From: Hevea brasiliensis | Lineage: Eukaryota; Streptophyta; Magnoliopsida; Malpighiales; Euphorbiaceae | NCBI RefSeq assembly: GCF_030052815.1 | Contig: NC_079496.1 | Span: forward strand, 7,633,278-7,697,277 | Direction: 5' to 3' | DNA: 64,000 bases | Shown here: positions 39,074 through 51,029 of the stretch, one piece after another | Position numbering within the stretch: position 1 is the stretch's first letter | How the letters are laid out: the number at the start of each line of letters is the position of its first letter | Program-made: the position numbers and the translations under genes | Notes under the pieces: generated by a model | Database searches by the model: none | Told to the model about the DNA's origin: nothing | What the model saw: the letters and a program-made list of their open reading frames with translations, nothing else

Positions 39074-40999
39074 GCAGGCCATCCAATAAACTATTTTTCT
39101 TTTTTTTTAGATAAATATATTAAATTATTATTAATTAATTAAAATAAATAAATAAAATATTGAGTTCCCACATGATATAACTTGACCTTAATTTTATCTT
39201 GATATTTTGATCAATTTTCTCTATATTTGTAACTAATGGTTATTCTTGTTCTAATTCTATTGGGTGTTAAAGATAATACTTGATTGATTTTTGGTTTATG
39301 ATTGTGTTGGGAAGTAGATTGTAAATTTTTTTTAAAATGACAATTTTCATAGAATTTTATCTAGAGTGGGAATAAAAGCTAAGGCTATGGGATATTTGTA
39401 ATAATTTTTATCTTAATGCTTTGATTAATTGAATAAATCTCTATTGAGAAATGTGAATTATTTTTGTTAATTAAAAGGATTAATAATATCTGGGAATGAT
39501 TATTAGACACTCTTTCATTATTGCCCTTGCTAGGATAATTAAGTTGATTATATGACAAAATTGTTTAAGATTAAATGATGAATTGAGCGAAATTAATCTC
39601 CCCCATCTCATTTTAATTGGTTTTACTTCAATTTTTTTTATACTCTTATTGCTTTATTTTTTAATTAAAGTTAATTTTAGATAAATTTTAGTTTAATTTT
39701 AATCTTAATTTAAATTTTAGAGATTAAAAGCTTATTTTAGATTTTATTTAGTCTTCGACAGAAAATTTAAGAAGCCTATGTGGACTTATTTTCAAACATA
39801 AATAGTGAATCCAATAATCCTAAACCCCAATCATAACACACTTTTATTTTAGCCTCATCTCAATCCTAAAATTGGCTTCTGTTAACAGCTGTTTGGCTTG
39901 CCCCAAAGTCATTATCCCTTTTTTTCACCTCCCAATTCAAAGATTCTCTCTCTCTCTCAATGTAAATAGCACTCTCACTTTCAACTGCATATTTTTAATC
40001 TGTCAATTAAATTAAAAATGTCAAACACTTAAATGAAATGATGATTATATCTAAAATTTTTAATTTTATGTAAAATAGGTAAAACTTTTTAAATTTATCA
40101 TAATGGTAGTAAAGAGGTGAAATTAATAAATTATAATATAATACTTAAAGTTTTATTTAATTAATAAAATAATTCATTAATTAAACTTTATATGAAAAAA
40201 ATATATATATTACCTATTGCTCAGTATCATCAACAATTAAATTAAAATATCATTATTATTTAATGGAGACATGAATATTATATATATATATATATAATTT
40301 AATCAATTCACTATTTTATTAATCAAATAAAACTTTAACTATTATATTATAATTTATTAATAACTTTTAGATTTAAATTCACTCCTTTATCTGCCATTAT
40401 AATAAATCTAAAACGTTTTGATATTAAAAAAAAATAAAAATTTTAAATATAATCATAATTTAATATAAACGTTTAATATGTTTAGCTCATTCTATCATTT
40501 TAATCACTCGTAATTATTAATTCACTCATTTACCTCGTGGCTTCGATCGAGTTTTCGTTAAAATTTTTTGTACTTCAATAAAATATTAAATTAATTATTA
40601 AATAAAAATTTAAGGATGTATTTAATAAAAGGTTAAAAAATTAAAAATTAAATATTCTCATTGAAAGTTTTAATTTTTAAAGAGAATAATTATTACTTTA
40701 TGTTTTTAAAATTAATATTTAATTTTTATAAAAAATATAAATATTAATAGGAAAAAAAATTAAATTATTTTTTTTTATTTTTTTTAATATTTAAATAATA
40801 TTAATAAAAATTAAAAATTATAAAAATAATAATTAGTCCCGTATCAATCATTCTCTGAGTTAATTAGGCCTTTGGCCTATATAATTGAAAATTACAATTA
40901 AAACGATAAATAGTTTATATAAACTCCAATCGTGAGACAGCCATTGACTTCTGTAGCTGGAGATCTGAGACCAAGTAACCGGCACGACCAGTTTCTTCC

Positions 41000-41418
41000 C
41001 ATTGAACAATAATTCAAAAAGCGTCGGTTAGTAGTGGTAGTGTAGAATCCGATTCTCACATATTTTCATCTTTCCAATAGGTTCCCTCTCCGTCTCCATC
41101 TTTCATCTAATTTCTCCTTCGTTTTCTCTCTCGCTCTCTCTCTTTCTCTCTGCTGGTTCATCATTTCGCTTTAAAGGTATCAACACAGAGATCTCTCTTC
41201 TTTTTCTTCTAAAATGTGCTTTTAGAATTTAGACTACTGTGATCTTCTGATTGGGGATTGATCTGATCGATCCGATGCTAATTTTGTTTAATTCTGCATT
41301 GCAGTTACTAATTTTTATTATTTTTTTTAATTTTTATGATTTAAATAATCAGCTGGTGAATACTTAATAACCCAGCTTTTGTTGAGATCTTCTTTTTGTG
41401 TTACAGTGAAGGTAGAAA
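41000..41418 (+). promoter_or_regulatory. GLTP 5' leader with CT tract and probable leader intron
   Basis: A CT-rich stretch (ctctctcgctctctctcttt near 41126-41150) is typical of plant leaders. A probable leader intron runs from the donor at 41177 (ttaaag|gtatca) to the acceptor ttacag ending at 41406, just 12 bases before the start codon. The CT tract and splice consensus are seen. Their use is inferred. Confidence 0.55.
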
Positions 41419-43475
41419 ATGGCGGTTCAGGGAACAGTGTTTACACCGTCATTGGAAGGAATGAAACATGTGAAATCTGAGCAAGGAGAAATGCTCACCA
41501 AGCCTTTCTTGGATGTCTGCAAATTGATTTTGCCTGTTATCGGTCCGTTCCTAAATTTCTCATGCTTTGATAGTTTTTTTTTCCCTTTATCTTCTTATCT
41601 ATTCTGAAATCGTTGCTAATAGAAAGATTATATTCCTTTCTGAGTCCAGATAAGTTTGGAGCTGCTATGGCCCTTGTAAAATCTGATATCGGCGGTAACA
41701 TAACGGTAGAGACATTTTTCTCATCATATGATTAATTGAGATAGACTATAATTTCGTATGATGGATATTTATCCAAGGGACTTATTAGTAGTGCTTATAC
41801 TGAAATTGCACTGTTTGGCTGTCAAATGTAGAGGTTGGAAGCCAAATATTCTTCCGATCCAACTAAATACACCCACTTGTACACTATGGTTCAAGAGGAG
41901 GTTGATGCTAAAACGGCCAAAGGATCATCTAGTTGTACCAATGGTCTCCTTTGGCTAACCAGGTGCATTCTGTTGCTAATATGTAACTTTTCCTCTACCC
42001 TTTGTGTAATTTCAGTTTGCTGTTTGGAGTGAATGTTATAATTGTTCCGTATGTAAAATTTTTAAAAGAATATTGAAATATTGTTTGGTGCCATGAAATT
42101 TATTGAGTGAAAAATGGTTAGGAGCTTTAAGTTTTTAATTCCTTCAAGTCCAATGAACTACAAGAAAATGTTTTGTATAGAGTTCATCATTGTGTAATTT
42201 TCTATTCTTGAAAAGTAGGTTAGATCAAGCTCAAGCATAAAAGCAGGGTACAAGATAAGAAGAAAAGAATGCTAGCCTTTGGCTTCAATGTTTTGATCCG
42301 AAACATTTTGGAATTAGCAAGCCAGAAAAAAAAATTAGGTTAAATTCAGTGAACTGCTGCCAATTGTCTGTGCTTCTATGATTAAGCAGACCTCACTACA
42401 TATTCACAATTTCTCATAATTTTATCGTCTTTTTATGATTCCTCAGAGCAATGGATTTCCTAGTGGAACTGTTCCGCAATTTACTTGCTTATGCAGACTG
42501 GACAATGTCACAAGCCTGTACAGATTCCTATGGCAAGACGCTGAAAAAATTTCACGGCTGGCTTGCTAGTTCAAGTTTCACTGTAATTTCTTCTATGCTT
42601 GATCAATTCAATTCTGAAAACTTTCTTCACTAGAGTGGTTTTTATGCAAGGTTTCATGCTTCATATTGTTGTAGATGAATTTATCGGTGTCCTAACCTAG
42701 ACTTGGCAATCAAAGCAAATGTCACTAAATATCAGTTGTTTGTTACTCTGGTCTTTCTCTTCACTTGATGAGTTAGACAGTATATGCTACATATCAGAGC
42801 TCCTTGATTATTTATTGGACATTGGTTTACAGGTTGCTATGAAGCTTGCTCCAGATAGGAAGAAGTTCATGGAAGTGATAGCCGGCTCAGGTGATATTGG
42901 TTCTGACATGGAAAACTTTTGTGCAACCTTTTCACGTTTTCTTGAAGAGAATCACAAATTCCTGGTAATATTTTTCAGAAAATGAGCAAGTCTGATAACT
43001 TCACTGCTCCCTCGCTCTCTCTACTGTATGCCCTTTTTGTTGTTCAAGACTTGCTTATCTTATTTCCACCTGTGACATTTCAAATTAACTGCTATTGTGA
43101 AATGTCACGAGAATTAAATACAGAATATCAAGTAGAGTTGGTTGTGGACCTTTTGGTTTCTGCTTTCCTTTTTGCTGTCCTAATTTAAAACTTGTGGCAC
43201 TGCTATTCTGTTAATAAAGTATAGCAAGTGGTCGGTTCTGCTTGCCACTTGTATAAAGGTATGTGCTTTACACGCAAAAAAAAAAGGAATCAAGAAATGT
43301 TTAAATCAGAATTTTGAGGGGTGAGCCTGAGGAAAGGGGTCAGAAAGTTTGGTGGAGTTGTAGGGATTTTCTCCATTTTTTATTACAATGATTTTGAAAT
43401 AGCTTTAGTTTGCTCACCAAATCAAATTCATTGGTGCAGGCTAGTGTTGGAATGGATGATTTAAAAGCTTCATAA
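41419..43475 (+). CDS. GLTP1: Glycolipid transfer protein (GLTP1-like), 204 aa
   Basis: Six exons: 41419-41542, 41650-41705, 41832-41962, 42447-42582, 42833-42964, 43440-43475 (615 nt, all phases close). The GLTP fold signature is complete: D54, N58 and R61 in KSDIGGNITRLEAKY, W101 in NGLLWLTRAMDF, and H140 in LKKFHGWLAS. These align with the sugar-headgroup residues Asp48, Asn52, Lys55, Trp96 and His140 of human GLTP. Lys55 is replaced by Arg here, as in some plant members. The family moves glycosphingolipids between membranes in the cytosol without a signal peptide, and none is seen. The tail ENHKFLASVGMDDLKAS ends with the last six-codon exon region. In plants the relatives include GLTP1-3 and the cell-death regulator ACD11; the sequence is closer to GLTP1. 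Confidence 0.93.
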
Positions 43476-43479
43476 TGGA

Positions 43480-45300
43480 AGAGGTCTTTCTGGTGCGCAG
43501 CAATGCTTTTCTGCTGCTTTTTGTTCTTAATATGTTCGCTTGAAAACTTGAGACGAGATGGATTTGGTTTAACATTTATTTCAAATTATACATCTATGCA
43601 ATTTTTTCAAACCTTTTCATCCAGCCCCTTTTCCTTGTTCTTATTTATGGTTTGGTATAATTGCTTTTCATATCTTGTATGTCTATCTCTTTGGTCATGG
43701 GAGTGTGCTAAGTGGTAAAATTGATTTTTTAGTAGTATTTTTTTACTATCATAAACCTCTATATTTATTGCAAAAAATCTTAATTTTGAAACCAATAAGT
43801 ATAAACAATTAAAAACACAATAAAAAAAAATATTAATCCAACTTATATATTTTTAACTATATTTTTAGCATTAATATTAATATGTATATGTTAAATAAAA
43901 TTTATTGGTAATATTATTATAAGTGACTTTTCGAACTTACTGATTTTCTAATGCTTAGTGTAGCGTATATATAAATTTATATTTTTATTTATAAAATATG
44001 GTTATAGATAAATAAAAAAAAATGAATAAATCTGTAGCTTGATTCATAAGTACGCAATCATGAATGTCAAGTAAAATTTCTATTTAAATAACGCAATTGA
44101 ACTTCAATAATTAAGAAAAAGCCTGTATATAAATTTAAAATCAATATAAGCCTTTTTGTTTATCACATTTTGAAAATTACAATAAAAAAATCCTGAAATG
44201 AAGAAAAAGATTTTTCATAAAGCATATTTTGCTGTATTTTTTTTTTTAATTATTTGTCAACTTTCCACATAGTGTGTCTTCAATTCGTTCTGTTGAGAAT
44301 GAATATTATATAATTTTAACTACAATTATATAATTTAGTTGAGGTTATGTCTGGTTTGTACAATATTAATTTAAAGAATTAAAAAATGGTCACAACTCAT
44401 TGGCAGATGTGTCTGGTTGTAGTTAGTATTGAAGCATCGTATCTCCATTATTTTTCCTCTCTTTTTTAAAGAGAAAATTGTATCTCCATTCTTTATCATA
44501 CGTGAATAAGCATGTGGATTCCGGCCTGATACATCTCGTTTCATGCATGAAATTCCCTTTACAATTACGGTATACAACAATTTTCATCGGAACCTTTTTC
44601 TACTAGTTGAGTTGGTTAGGGATAGGAGGTATTCAAAATTTACTACCGATTCAAATTAGACAGGACAAAGATGCATAAAATTATCGAATAGTAAGAAATG
44701 CATACTTTTGTAGCTCCCGACTCCTCGGATCAAGTGGACATTCAATATATATATATATATATATAATTGGAGAAATTTTTTAAAGAGATGTAATATATGG
44801 GTAAAAATATTAGCAACCAATAAAAATAATGCATCCATTTTGTGGAAAATATAAATATGAATTTAATAAAATAAACCAAGCCATGGGAAAGGAGTCAAAA
44901 GAGGAGCATAGCAACCAAAAGAAAATACGACAGACAAAACGCAGAGCCGTTGTTTGATAAACGAAATTCCCGCGTTTTCATAGAGAAGCGCCACCCAAAT
45001 TTAGCGCAAAAACCATCAATATTTTACCCTGTAAATTAGGTCATCTACTGGTTTTGATTGGAAAAGAAACCTCCTTACCATCTAGCCGTCAAACAAAACG
45101 TACACACACAAAAAAAAAAAAAAAAAAAAATCATGCCTTGCAATTGCAAATTTGGAGATTCCCAATTCAATCGTCTCCCTATTGTTTTGTCGATGGGAGA
45201 TTGAGATTTTTACATAACCAAATTCCTAGTACTCTTTTAATAATATGACTGGAGGATGATTATCTTATGATTGATTTTTCTTTTTCTTTTTCTTTTTCTG
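43480..45300. other. Intergenic spacer
   Basis: The first part is the likely 3' untranslated end of the GLTP gene. The rest is AT-rich with a (TA)n run at 44745-44765 and a poly(A) tract near 45110-45130. No gene was recognised. The RIC-like gene's promoter and leader should lie at the right end, including a CT-rich tract near 45301-45320. Confidence 0.6.
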
Positions 45301-45366
45301 TCTCTCTCTCTCTCTTTTTCATCTTTTGTTTCTCCATTTCTGAATTTTGTAAGCATCACAGCGGAG

Positions 45367-46343
45367 ATGAAAGGTTTCAGAAAAGGTTTCAAATATATCT
45401 CGCAAATGTTTGGTGGGTATTGTGCATTCCTCTTTTTTCATGAATTATTTTATTTCAAACCTATTTCTCCAAGTTTGTAACATTTTCATATTTTGCAGAT
45501 GAGAAAGAACCAGAAATACAAATTGGGTATCCTACAGATGTAAAGCATGTTGCTCATATTGGATTTGATGGTCCGTCTGCCTCTAAACCAAGCTGGGTAT
45601 TGTCTTCGTCATTTCCCCTTTTAATTTCTATCTTTCACTCATTTGATTTAGCACTGAGAAGAATTCATTTGTATTTGTATCCTGATATTTTCAGATGAAT
45701 GAGTTTGAATCTTCTCCACAAATCTCAAATGGGACTGCAAATTGTATGGAAGAACTTAAGAACCTTTCAATACTTCCACCCTCACCAGGTTTGCTTGTTT
45801 GGATTTAACAGACACTAACCCTTTAATTAGTTTCTGAGAAAGTTTCACTTAATTTGCTGATGTTTGTTGCCTGTAATAGATATAAGCCAGGGTGAAAAGC
45901 CGAAGAAGAAGTCGAGACGCCCATCAACTGGTGCAGACTCACCCTTGAATTCCCCAGGTAGAAGAAGCACTGAAGGATCATCGAAACATTCCAGGCGCCA
46001 AACATTCACCGCTGGTACGGACTCACCTTTAAATTCCCCGCCAAAAAATTCCAGGCGCCACCGCTCTTCAAACAATTCGATGGATTCTCCGGGCAGAGAT
46101 TCGCCAGTTAATATCCGGACCACAAAACGGCAACTGAATTCAAGTCTAGCGGTTGAATCACCAGCTCGTGACCAGCCCTCCATTCCAAGACATTCTCGGG
46201 GGAAAAAGCCCAAGGAATCAAGAACAAAAGACAAGAACTCTCCAGCAGACATCACTGATCGTGAACCTCAGGAGTCTGAAACTGCACCGGCAATAAAGAG
46301 TTATGCAGGCCATTTAAATTCAGTTTTGGAAGCATACGAATAA
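45367..46343 (+). CDS. ROP-interactive CRIB motif protein (RIC family), 233 aa
   Basis: Four exons: 45367-45412, 45499-45596, 45695-45788, 45880-46343 (702 nt). The N-terminus has a basic helix-like start ([15 protein letters not shown]) followed by a CRIB motif at residues 22-37, [16 protein letters not shown]. It keeps the I.IG.PT.V.H..HIG pattern that binds GTP-loaded ROP (plant Rho) GTPases. This layout defines RIC effectors, which act at the plasma membrane and cytoskeleton in polar growth and wall patterning. The C-terminal half is low-complexity, basic and rich in SP pairs. It holds two DSPLNSP motifs (about residues 99-105 and 130-136) plus [11 protein letters not shown], possible proline-directed kinase sites. 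The exact RIC subgroup (RIC5/6/7-like) cannot be set from the sequence alone. Confidence 0.87.
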
Positions 46344-47630
46344 GAATGAGAGGAATGCAGTGACTTCGTACATTAGAGATTGAACATAATGCTCTGCTAT
46401 GAAGATATTGTTATAATTCAGTTTCTTCTTTAATTATTATCAGACTTTTTTCTTGTCTTATACCTCTAGCTTGCTTAGCCAAAAAACTCCGTGGGTATAC
46501 TTTATTGATTGCTTAAGCCAAGAAAACATCAAACACAACAGGCCAGAGTGAAGGCAGTGCAGAGAATTGAGATTTTCCAATGTCACAGATGCTAAAAATA
46601 AGAAAGTGCTGGTGGTCGCCATGGCGAAGGATTTATTAGGTGGTAAATGGAGCATTTGAGCTTGGCTCCCACCCGAGCTATTTTGTTTTGGTCTAAGCAT
46701 AATTTGGATGCTGTAACCTATGTATTGTTTATAGAGTTTCCCTATCAGTAGAAATCTGATATCAGGTAATTGGCTGTTGTTTTTTTTCCCCCCTTTTTTC
46801 CCTCCTTAAATGTGTGAGGGATGGCAATTCATAGGTATATGTATTTTTTTAGTATCCAATTTATCTGAATTGACAGATTTAAATAGTATATAATTTAATT
46901 TGAAATAATTTAGATATAGAAAATAATATCCTATTAAATTCAAATTTTATATGTCAAGTATAAATTAACAAAATTAATTTAAATAAATAATTAATTAAAT
47001 ATAATATATTTTTACAATAATACCTATAAATTTATATATTATATTTTAAATAAATTAAATTTAAATATTTTATAAAATTATTAAAATTTTAAAATATAAA
47101 TTATTAATAACAAATATTTTTTCATAGATTATTGGTTAAAATATATAAAATTAAACAGGTTTAAATATATTTAAGTGATTTAGGATGAGTTTCAATAAGA
47201 TTTGAGACGACATATGATTTGAGCAGGATGACTGTTTGTAGCTACTATACCCATTCCATCTTAAAAGAGGAGTAACATTGCTGCAGAATTTAAATTATAT
47301 TTCAATAACAACAATGCACAGCAGAACACAATTATGATTATATTAAGATTATAGTTAGGTCAACTATCAAACTATAATTTGCACAGAATATCAGGAACAA
47401 AATACTGGATGCCAGAAAGTTGAGCCTAATCCATCAGGAGTATTGGAAGTCCTCTTTTCCTAACAGCTAAAAATGGAGCATAGCGCATACTGAGCAACAC
47501 ACAGACAAAGGGCCTGGAATGCTTCTACGCTAACGCTAAAGCTTCAAATCCTTACCTTATCCTTCCTTTCCCTTGGACAGTCTATCACACAAGTTCACTA
47601 ATATTGTGCATACCATAGGATTTACAATGG
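46344..47630. other. Convergent intergenic region, including dispersed repeat copy 3
   Basis: Both flanking genes end here. Copy 3 of the dispersed repeat lies at about 46815-47230, and 47520-47630 is probably the 3' untranslated part of the ubiquitin-like gene. An 80-codon minus frame near 46458-46700 has no recognisable features. Confidence 0.6.
46815..47230 (+). repeat. Dispersed AT-rich repeat, copy 3 of 3
   Basis: Opens with gggatggcaat, like ggggtggcaat in copy 1. It contains ttttaaaatataaattatta (about 47089-47108) and aatatataaaattaaacagg (about 47140-47159), as in copies 1 and 2. Confidence 0.6.
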
Positions 47631-49940
47631 TCAAAGAATCACAACCAATTGTCCATCCTTCTCAATATTGTAATAAGCCAAAGTGTGGTCATCATGCAAT
47701 GCCTTCCCCTTGAACAACACTTCCTTCACTGGGGCATGGAATTTACGTTGGATCTTAGACTTCAAACTACAAATATCAGTAGTAGCTGGTAACTCGAAGC
47801 CAATGTCAGTTAACGGCATCTTAATAACAGTTGAACTGGGAGCAAGTACCATATGCAGAGTAGAGTGCCTCTGGATGCCATAACTTGCCAGATCCCGGTC
47901 ATTCTCAAGCCGCCTTCCAGCATATACAATACTCTGAAGATCAATGGGGATCTGCAGCTTCTGAACAAGCTTTTCCTTGATATATTTCACAGTATCTCGT
48001 TCCTGCACATCAAGGGTTAGGGTTTTTCCAATCCAAGTCTTAACAAATATCTGCATCACAGTAGGTAACAACTCCAAGAAAGATCCTTCTTTGATGTCAT
48101 AAAAGGCCAGGGTTTTGGAACCCTCAAGCTGTTTTCCGGCATAAAACAAATTCCAACCACTGACTGAGATACCAACCATGCTACCAAAAATTGCTTTGAC
48201 ATCATCAACGGTAAACATAACTTTAACTCTTAGTGTTACGTTCTCTTCATCAGGTGCTTTCACAAAAATGGATAGCACTTCTTTCTGACAAAAAACCAAA
48301 TGGATAGTTGAATTGCTCCTTATATTGAGGGAGGCCAGAGTCCTTTCATCTTCAAGTAGATGTCCATCATGGACAAGAGTGAAGTTATCTGACAGAATCC
48401 CCTGCTTTGACTGAATCATCAATTTGATGTTGTGGATAGTATCACAAGCAGTTGCTTCCACCACGATAATCCTCTGCTCAGATGATATTTTGACAAATAA
48501 TTTTATTGCAACAGAATTCTGGACAATAAGATGAAGAGTAGAGTTCCTCCGAACACCACAATCAACAAGCCTTTGACCATCTGTGAGCAGATTACCATCA
48601 AAGAACAGATCCTGATTCTTTTCACAAATGCCCTCCTTCTCATGTATCAGCGCTTTTAGAGTTTTAATTGTCTCAGACCCCTTTAAATTCAAACATACTG
48701 TCTTTACAATCTTCAAGTAAAGATCCATCTGCAACAAAAGATCAAATATAATGTCTTACAGAAGCATTTAGGGTTGGACGAATTCAAAATCTAGTTTTTC
48801 TTTATGCACACAAAGAAGAAACAGCTACAAAATATTAGACATATACAGTGAGAGGATAATATGTCTCATACCATCACAATTGGCATAATAAAATATTCTC
48901 CTAGAGGCCTTTTAACCGTGATAATATTACAAAAATTTGGGGTCGAGCAGGAATACATGCAACTTGGAAAATGTTGAGAAAATCAATATAGATAAAAGTG
49001 AAAAGATATAAACTTCAGTAGTCCTACCGTACAAACATATCCCATGGAAGAGAACAAAGCAAAAAATAAAAAGTATGATAAATCTAATGGCGAGCATTTT
49101 TCTGCTCAATACAGACACAAACAAGCATTATGAAATTCATATGGTTCCAGTGATTCCAGGGACCAAAGGGCGATCTAAAACTAAACACTTATGGGCAGCA
49201 AATTCCAGATTTTTAAGTAGACCTCCAAAAAAATTTGCGGTGACACTTCACAAATCATATTTGAAGTTCCTATTCAATGCAAGCTTCAAGAAAACTTTAA
49301 AATCCAATCAGCTGTTCGTTATCCAAGGAAGATGATAATCACTTACAGGAACGCATATCGATGCTACAGAAACCAACTCGCTAAAAATAGTTTATCAGCT
49401 CATATGAAAATAAATCAAATTAGAAGGGCATTTCCAGGGTCCACGCTTATGTCATACAAAGGGAACCAGACAGAAAGAAAACCTTGAAATTTTCAGATTT
49501 TAGAATTGTTCTACTCTCAATGGAGGGGTAAATGCTTAGAAATTTCTGGGTCTGGATTTAGAATCAAATTGGAGTAAAAGGGAGTAAGGTTTAAGTATTT
49601 AACCTGATAAGAAAGCTGAGTTTTTCTTTCTTTTCTCTTTTTTAACCCATATGTTATTTAGAACCAACTGCTTAAAACTAACGCGGCACCAAGTTTTACT
49701 CTCTTTTCTTTCCATTTCCTCTGTTGTCTCAGTAACCAAACATCCCCATAAAAATTCAAGTAAGTCTCACTACGTAGAACAAAACCACCAGTTGAAATCA
49801 AAGTTTCAAAATAACGATAATACAGATGCATAAAACAGTAACGGCAAGACCCACAAAAAAGTAAATATAAAAACCTGTTCATCTTCTTGGGGAGAATCGG
49901 AATTGATCGATGGAGGAGGTAGACCAAAGGATGCATCCAT
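47631..49940 (-). CDS. Divergent protein of five tandem ubiquitin-like domains, 387 aa
   Basis: Two minus-strand exons, 49875-49940 and 47631-48728 (1164 nt), separated by an intron of 1146 bp. A 22-residue leader (MDASFGLPPPSINSDSPQED then EQ) precedes five ubiquitin-fold repeats at about residues 23-95, 96-172, 173-246, 247-321 and 322-387. Each has the ubiquitin pattern (..IFVK...TLxV...DTV..IK..I......Q.L.Y.GR.L.D...L..Y.I...STL.LVL). The fourth is closest to ubiquitin (MQIFVKTWIGKTLTLDVQER). No repeat has the C-terminal RLRGG or a Gly-Gly, so it cannot be processed like polyubiquitin or conjugated; it more likely acts as a binding platform. Lys48- and Lys63-equivalent positions are mostly not conserved. 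Plants have such divergent 'polyubiquitin-like' genes, but I know no established function. Confidence 0.8.
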
Positions 49941-49944
49941 GGTG

Positions 49945-50659
49945 ATTGACGCTCAAAACACAGACTTCTTGGTCAGTAAGTCGATACCTTACTAAGGAAG
50001 TTTACTCGCACAGAGACGAGTGAGAAATTATTCAGCAAACCACTGGACTCCCTTCTCCCACTCAAAGAAAGACTTACCCGAAAAATTGTAGTTAATAAAT
50101 AATTTATATTATTAAATTATTCTTAAAATTAATAAACTTTAAATAGGGATATATTAATAAATTATTATATTTTATTATTTTAGTGATTAAATAAAAATAA
50201 TTAAATTATTTAAATTATAATAAAATATTTATTTATTTAATTAAATTATTTTTAATTTTATCTGATTAAGATAATAATTATATAAATAATTATTGTATTT
50301 AAAAATATAAAATTAAAATTAAAAAAATAATAATACTTTTTAATATTTTTAAATAATAATTAATAAAATAATTGATAAAAAATATATAAATAAATTATTA
50401 TTTGGGAGAAATATAAAAGGAAGTAAAGTTTATTCTTTTGGTACGGAGAATATATGTTCACCTCTCTTTTGGCATTGTTATTATCAATTTGCCATTGTCC
50501 TTGGAACATAAAAAAGGAGTGAATGGAAGGGTAAACATGTAATTCAATTTCGCATTTAGCGTTCATGGTGTACTGGGATTAATAGTGTAGGATATTAATA
50601 TTGGCATAAAAAAACCACGTGACAAAATCGCATAGTTTGCTTTCCACAACCGATGAATT

Positions 50660-50690
<31 letters not shown>

Positions 50691-51029
50691 ATGAGTTGAA
50701 TTTAATTTATTAAAAACATTAAATCAATTTTAAATTTTATCAAACTTTTTATTAGGAATCATCCATTTTCTAGCAGAAATTTAGTTAAAATATTTATTAT
50801 TATACTGTAATTTTCTAAATTAATTGAATAATATGAAAATTTAATATATCTACATATATAACTAAAGCAAATGATAGTAGGTGTAGGTGAAGATGCAAAA
50901 CATTACTTACTACTTACTATGTTTTACTTTACAAAGTCACTTCACATATCAACAAATTCACATTTCAACCACAAACAAAAAGAGTACATAAGCATATATA
51001 TACTCGGTGAACTTCACAGCCTTAATTCA
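49945..51029. other. AT-rich spacer between the ubiquitin-like gene and KIN-10A
   Basis: It holds the promoter of the ubiquitin-like gene (immediately right of 49940) and the 3' end of KIN-10A. A poly(A) tract occupies about 50659-50683. No other gene is seen. Confidence 0.6.

Larger units (their letters stand above)
35440..40950. other. AT-rich intergenic spacer with repeats
   Basis: No recognisable gene. It contains copy 2 of the dispersed repeat (36190-36600, with an AAT/ATT palindromic microsatellite at 36528-36567), a MITE-like element (37495-37820), a possible TRIM/LTR scrap (37965-38060), and (TA)n runs at 39034-39068 and near 40281-40296. The remainder is low-complexity AT-rich DNA. 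Confidence 0.65.

Noticed and set aside
45845..46255. 136-codon minus-strand frame opposite the RIC exon 4
   Set aside because: It is the antisense shadow of a low-complexity Ser/Pro/Arg-rich exon. The plus strand has a CRIB gene with consistent splicing.
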